Below are positions 42,628-46,504 of a stretch of 46,504 nucleotides of DNA, one piece after another. The notes under the pieces are model-generated. The model had not been told where the DNA came from. It saw only the letters and a list, made by a program, of their open reading frames with translations, and did not search any database. This DNA is from Rhodobacterales bacterium (GTDB lineage Bacteria > Pseudomonadota > Alphaproteobacteria > Rhodobacterales > Rhodobacteraceae). The stretch is taken from NCBI GenBank assembly GCA_003228875.1, contig QIGK01000064.1:1-46504 (forward strand). Direction: 5' to 3'. The position numbers were made by a program, and so were the translations under genes. Within the stretch, counting starts at the first letter, position 1. The number at the start of each line of letters is the position of its first letter.

Positions 42628-43326
42628 ATGTCCAAAGCCACCCGCCTGATGCAAATGATGCAAATTCTGCGCAGCCGCAGACCGCCGGTACTTGCCGGAT
42701 ATTTGGCGGCTGAACTGATGGTGTCGCAGCGATCAATCTATCGCGATATTGCCGAGTTGCGCGGCATGGGTGCAATCATCGACGGGGCGGCGGGGTTTGG
42801 ATATACTTTGCAAGAAGACCCTGCCCTGCCGCCAATGATGTTCAGCCATGACGAGATCGAAGCGCTGGTGCTTGGCTTGCGCGAAGTGCGCGCCGTTGGC
42901 GATCCGGTCTTGGCAGATGCGGCAAATAACGCGCTGTCGAAACTGAAAGCCACCCTGCCGGATCGGCTGCGCCAGCAGTTTGACCATGCCAGCCTGCACG
43001 TTAAACGGTTTCGAAACTCGCCAGTGATTTTGATTGATATTTCAGCATTGCGTAATGCGATTCGCCAAGAACTAGCGGTTGAAATGCGCTATTGCGACGA
43101 ACACAAAAATCAAACTGAACGGCAGGTTTTGCCGCTGGGCATTGTCTATATGGATACCGGCCTTATGCTGATGTCTTGGTGCAATCTGCGGCATGGGTTC
43201 AGGGTTTTTCGGTTGGACCGCATTCAAAAGCTGGCAATCAGCGCCGTTAGTTTTCGCCCGAAACGCGTAAGCCTGCTGCGGGATTGCTTTGCTGAAATCA
43301 GCAAGCCACGCGGCAAGGCGCCTTAA
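42628..43326 (+). CDS. YafY-type (HTH-WYL) transcriptional regulator
   Basis: A 232-residue regulator with an N-terminal HTH (about 5-55, AAELMVSQRSIYRDIAELR) and a C-terminal WYL-type domain (about 140-232) with SWCNLRHGFRVFRLDRI, typical of YafY-like proteins. WYL domains often sense ligands or nucleic acids. The start at 42628 is chosen for a standard protein opening (MSKATRLMQMMQILR). It is divergent from GST copy 1 and convergent to GST copy 2, with two inverted half-sites in the promoter between them. It probably controls the transferases. Confidence 0.88.
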   Translation: MSKATRLMQMMQILRSRRPPVLAGYLAAELMVSQRSIYRDIAELRGMGAIIDGAAGFGYTLQEDPALPPMMFSHDEIEALVLGLREVRAVGDPVLADAANNALSKLKATLPDRLRQQFDHASLHVKRFRNSPVILIDISALRNAIRQELAVEMRYCDEHKNQTERQVLPLGIVYMDTGLMLMSWCNLRHGFRVFRLDRIQKLAISAVSFRPKRVSLLRDCFAEISKPRGKAP

Positions 43327-43329
43327 GCT

Positions 43330-44040
43330 TTAAGCTTTAAGCCCTTGATACATTGCAGCTTTACCCCGCTCTATATAGTCCATCAATACCTTATCCGCCG
43401 CGCAAAATCGTGATATTTCAGTTGATGAAGGCGCATGTGCCAAGGTCACCAGAAACGGAACCGCAGTTGCGTCAGCGCCCGTGGGCTTTGCACCAAACAA
43501 GAAATCCTTATCCCCTAAAACCGTGCGCAGCGCTGCCAGATCAGCTTTGACCATGGCAAGGCGTTCAGCGTTGGAATGACGGCCCACGCCCTGCGCCTCT
43601 GCCTGCCCAAGCATCTTTTTGCGAATTTTATTGGCAAGCAGAAAATCTACCCATTTTGGGGCTTTTGCAAATATTTGATGACGCACCAACTGCCAGTTTT
43701 CCTCCGTCTCATAACGTTCGATCAGGCCAATGAAATAGCTATGCTCCTCCAACATTTTTATAAGCATATAGGAGGTGGCGCGCTGCTTAACATCCAGCCC
43801 TTTATCAAAATCAACATCCAGCTTTTCTTCGAGATATTCACGAATGGCGTTACTGTCAGCAATGACCCGCGCGCCATCTTTTAGCACCGGCAGTTTTTTC
43901 TTGGGCGATTTTCGCGTGTCGCCAGCGTAATGCACCGTCCATTCCGCGCCAGACATATTCAACAAACACATGACCTTAGTGCCAAAGGGGCTCATGCTCG
44001 GGGCGCCAAAAGCGGGCGGAAAAGTGATGAGTTTAAGCAT
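43330..44040 (-). CDS. Glutathione S-transferase family protein, copy 2
   Basis: A 236-residue paralogue of the protein at 41834-42544, with the same order of motifs: FGAPSMSPFGTKVMCLLNMSGAEW, KKKLPVLKDG, DSNAIREYLE and a helical C-terminal domain. It differs in one feature: copy 1 has Cys (SPFCVK) where this has Gly (SPFGTK), so if the cysteine of copy 1 is catalytic this copy must act otherwise. It lies four bases from the end of the convergent yafY-type gene, and a 191-base gap separates it from pyrG. AAATCGGAAAC precedes the ATG. Confidence 0.85.
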   Translation of the reverse strand: MLKLITFPPAFGAPSMSPFGTKVMCLLNMSGAEWTVHYAGDTRKSPKKKLPVLKDGARVIADSNAIREYLEEKLDVDFDKGLDVKQRATSYMLIKMLEEHSYFIGLIERYETEENWQLVRHQIFAKAPKWVDFLLANKIRKKMLGQAEAQGVGRHSNAERLAMVKADLAALRTVLGDKDFLFGAKPTGADATAVPFLVTLAHAPSSTEISRFCAADKVLMDYIERGKAAMYQGLKA

Positions 44041-44168
44041 TGTTTCCGATTTCTTTGTTTCAAAAATACGCCAATCCCATACCATGACTAGGGGCGCGGC
44101 AGCAAACATTCTACAAGATATCGTTGCGGAACCCTTGCGCCGGGCGGTTGGCTTCTGTAATAATCAAA

Positions 44169-44227
44169 CCCCGTGATATAGCAGATTCTGCACAGGCGGG
44201 CTCTCATATAAATTGATTCTCACGGGG
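44169..44227 (+). promoter_or_regulatory. Inverted repeat in the pyrG leader overlapping its ribosome site
   Basis: CCCCGTGA (44169-44176) pairs perfectly with TCACGGGG (44220-44227), a distance of 43 bases, and the right arm contains the G-rich Shine-Dalgarno region five bases before the pyrG ATG. A hairpin would mask it. Role is inferred. Confidence 0.35.
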
Positions 44228-44232
44228 GCCTT

Positions 44233-45873
44233 ATGGCGCGTTATATTTTTATTACCGGTGGTGTGGTTTCCTCGTTAGGCAAAGGTCTGGCATCAGCGGC
44301 GCTTGGGGCTTTGTTGCAGGCGCGGGGCTATTCAGTGCGGTTGCGCAAGCTTGATCCTTACTTAAATGTGGATCCCGGCACCATGTCGCCTTTTGAACAT
44401 GGCGAAGTGTTTGTGACAGATGATGGCGCGGAAACCGACCTTGATCTCGGCCATTATGAGCGTTTCACGGGGGTCTCAGCGCGCAAAACCGATTCTGTTT
44501 CTTCGGGGCGGATATATTCGACCGTTTTGGAAAAGGAACGGCGCGGCGATTATCTGGGTAAAACCATTCAGGTCATCCCGCATGTGACCAACGAGATCAA
44601 AGATTTCCTTAAAATCGGCGACGACGAGGTTGATTTTATGCTGTGTGAAATCGGCGGCACGGTTGGCGATATCGAAGCCCTGCCGTTTTTTGAGGCTATC
44701 CGCCAGTTTTCCCAAGACCGTTTCGGTGAATGTATATTTATGCACCTGACATTGCTGCCCTATATTGCAGCAGCAGGGGAATTGAAAACCAAACCCACCC
44801 AGCACTCGGTTAAGGAACTGCGCTCCATCGGCATTGCGCCCGATATCCTGATGTGCCGTTCTGAGCACCCTATTCCGGAAAAAGAACGCGCTAAGCTGGC
44901 CCTGTTTTGCAATGTGCGCCCCGAAGCGGTTATTCCCGCACTTGATCTGAAATCGATCTATGACGCGCCGCTGGCCTATCACCGTGAGGGCATGGACCGC
45001 GCGGTGTTGAAAGCGTTCAACATTACCGACGCACCCGAACCGGATCTGACCAAATGGCATGACGTGATGGAACGGGTAAACCACCCCGAGGGTGAGGTTA
45101 AAATCGCCATTGTCGGCAAATACACCCAACTGGGCGACGCCTATAAATCTATTGCTGAGGCCCTGACTCATGGCGGCATGCATAACAAAGTAAAAGTGCG
45201 GGCTGAATGGATTGATAGCGAAATTTTTGAAGGCGAGGACGTCACCCCGCATCTGGAAGGCTTTAACGCTATTCTAGTGCCCGGCGGTTTTGGCGAACGA
45301 GGGACTGAGGGCATGATTAACGCCGCCACCTATGCGCGCACACATAATGTTCCCTATTTTGGTATTTGTCTGGGCATGCAAATGGCTGTTGCTGAGGCGG
45401 CGCGTAATCTGGCGGGGATTTCGGACGCGGGGTCTGAGGAATTTGACCATGAGGCTGGTGAAAAACGCTTTACGCCGATTGTCTATCACCTGAAAGAATG
45501 GGTAGAGGGCAACCGCACCATCCAACGCGACGAGGCTGACGACAAAGGCGGCACCATGCGGCTGGGGGCCTATAATGCCACGCTGAAAGATGGGTCATGC
45601 ATTGCCGAAATTTACGGCACGACTGCCATATCTGAGCGCCACCGCCATCGGTATGAGGTAGACATGGGGTATCGCGAGGCGCTGGAGGCCAAAGGGCTGA
45701 GTTTTGCCGGTATTTCCCCCGATGGTAAATTACCCGAAACCATCGAGATCAGCGACCACCCATGGTATATTGGCGTGCAATTCCACCCCGAACTGAAATC
45801 AAAACCGTTTGAGCCACATCCGTTATTTGCCAGTTTTGTCGGGGCGGCAGTGAAGCAAAGCCGTCTTGTTTAA
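44233..45873 (+). CDS. pyrG: CTP synthase
   Basis: Converts UTP to CTP with ATP and glutamine. The 546-residue protein has the synthase domain ([14 protein letters not shown], 9-22) and a class I amidotransferase domain with the catalytic Cys379 in GICLGMQ, and His518 and Glu520 in QFHPEL. Length and residue numbering match the family closely. The ATG is preceded by GGGGG. It is normally linked with secG in this group; the GST-regulator cluster separates them here. Confidence 0.97.
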   Translation: MARYIFITGGVVSSLGKGLASAALGALLQARGYSVRLRKLDPYLNVDPGTMSPFEHGEVFVTDDGAETDLDLGHYERFTGVSARKTDSVSSGRIYSTVLEKERRGDYLGKTIQVIPHVTNEIKDFLKIGDDEVDFMLCEIGGTVGDIEALPFFEAIRQFSQDRFGECIFMHLTLLPYIAAAGELKTKPTQHSVKELRSIGIAPDILMCRSEHPIPEKERAKLALFCNVRPEAVIPALDLKSIYDAPLAYHREGMDRAVLKAFNITDAPEPDLTKWHDVMERVNHPEGEVKIAIVGKYTQLGDAYKSIAEALTHGGMHNKVKVRAEWIDSEIFEGEDVTPHLEGFNAILVPGGFGERGTEGMINAATYARTHNVPYFGICLGMQMAVAEAARNLAGISDAGSEEFDHEAGEKRFTPIVYHLKEWVEGNRTIQRDEADDKGGTMRLGAYNATLKDGSCIAEIYGTTAISERHRHRYEVDMGYREALEAKGLSFAGISPDGKLPETIEISDHPWYIGVQFHPELKSKPFEPHPLFASFVGAAVKQSRLV

Positions 45874-45874
45874 G

Positions 45875-46504
45875 ATGTTACGCGGGTTGTTTTCCGTTTT
45901 GCTGGTCAGCGCGGCAGGGCAAAGCATTGCCCAATAGTTGACCGAAGACATTCAGGATATTCCCTATGATTTGTTACAATCGCTTGCGACGGATCAAATT
46001 GATTTTGAGGGGTATGTGGATTGGACAAACCAACCTCAATCAATCCCGAACAACCTTAAAATTGACGGCACGGAATTTGCTACTGCGTTTTCTGGTCAGA
46101 TCGTAAACGGGCAGATAACCGGCACATTTGCTGAGCAGCCATTGGAAATGCTTCCGCTGTTATTTCTTGACCGTCAGTATATCGCACAGGCTATTTCAAC
46201 AGGCTGGGCATTCGATAGTATTGACAGCGGCGGCGCCTCCAGAGGTTCGATGCTTCAGACAATGTATGTTGGTGGTAACAATCGGCTTCCTGCAAATATG
46301 TTGTCCGGTTGGGCCGAAGCAAATGGCAATAGATTGCTCACCAGTTTAAGCCCGCGCATTCAATTGAACGACACAGGCGGCTGGTCGGATTTTTCGGTGG
46401 TTGGCATAGAACCGGTTGCAATGATGTTTGAAGATGATCAAACCGCGATAGGGTTTTCGATCATTAAATTAGATAGGCATTCGCAGGAAGATTTGGTGCA
46501 TACT
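45875..46504 (+). pseudogene. Secreted-protein gene interrupted by TAG after the signal peptide
   Basis: From the ATG at 45875 (one base after the pyrG stop) a 20-codon signal peptide can be read, ending AGQSIAQ, followed immediately by an in-frame TAG at 45935-45937. The frame then continues open for another 189 codons to the end of the window without a stop, beginning LTEDIQDIPYDLLQSL, and reads like a normal soluble protein. The full gene runs off the window. No family was recognised. The best reading is a nonsense mutation in an otherwise intact gene; a sequencing error, use of the TTG at 45938, or stop readthrough are alternatives. Confidence 0.6.

Overview
The window is ordinary chromosome from an alphaproteobacterium, most likely a marine Rhodobacterales (Roseobacter-related) of moderate GC. 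The evidence is the set of families and their order: a short prolyl-tRNA synthetase without an editing domain, HdaA instead of a DnaA-like Hda, a class I PHA synthase, GlpX (class II FBPase), hom-glpX-recJ in one run, DUF6524, secG near pyrG, and yqeY divergent from carA. I see no prophage, insertion sequence, plasmid function or CRISPR array. This taxonomic reading is inference from gene content; no 16S gene is present.

Layout. Positions 1-6.1 kb: the end of a DMT transporter, yqeY and carA divergent from a shared promoter region, a glycosyltransferase with an N-terminal GspE-N/MshEN-like domain, a GntR regulator with a hydratase, and a pyrimidine nucleotidase. 6.05-9.4 kb: proS-lolC-lolD, a minus-strand run whose genes overlap. 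9.4-9.6 kb: a gap with a promoter and terminator that could encode a small RNA. 9.6-15.7 kb: the minus-strand operon nadK - AI-2E family permease - hdaA - ppk1 - ppx, almost all joined by overlaps. 15.9-20.9 kb: glyA, a HAD phosphatase, a TetR regulator and phaC. 20.6-26.5 kb: a plus-strand housekeeping run (lipoprotein, RraB-like protein, hom, small secreted protein, glpX, membrane protein, recJ, aroQ), then tRNA-Glu.

26.8-31.3 kb: an unknown polytopic membrane protein convergent to a four-gene molybdenum-hydroxylase operon (FAD subunit, 2Fe-2S subunit, molybdopterin subunit, MoaD/ThiS-like carrier). 31.6-37.8 kb: a secreted rhodanese-like protein, gltX, nadE, a secreted protein of 18 MORN repeats and a DUF2726-like membrane protein. 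37.8-40.2 kb: a leucine-rich leader ORF with competing RNA hairpins, then leuA and tadA. 40.3-46.5 kb: DUF6524 protein, hemerythrin-like protein, secG, two related glutathione S-transferases on either side of a YafY-type regulator, pyrG, and a reading frame interrupted by an in-frame TAG exactly at the end of its signal peptide.

Most genes are central metabolism and can be named with confidence. The less ordinary material is regulatory or structural: the leuA leader that looks leaderless, the candidate small RNA between proS and ppx, a short palindromic repeat family present three times between 37.0 and 41.9 kb that supplies the stop codons of two genes, the higher-order nine-repeat duplication in the MORN protein, the possible c-di-GMP-binding glycosyltransferase, a triple 11-bp direct repeat upstream of gltX, and the nonsense codon after pyrG. 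I did not find a convincing new multi-gene defence or mobile system.
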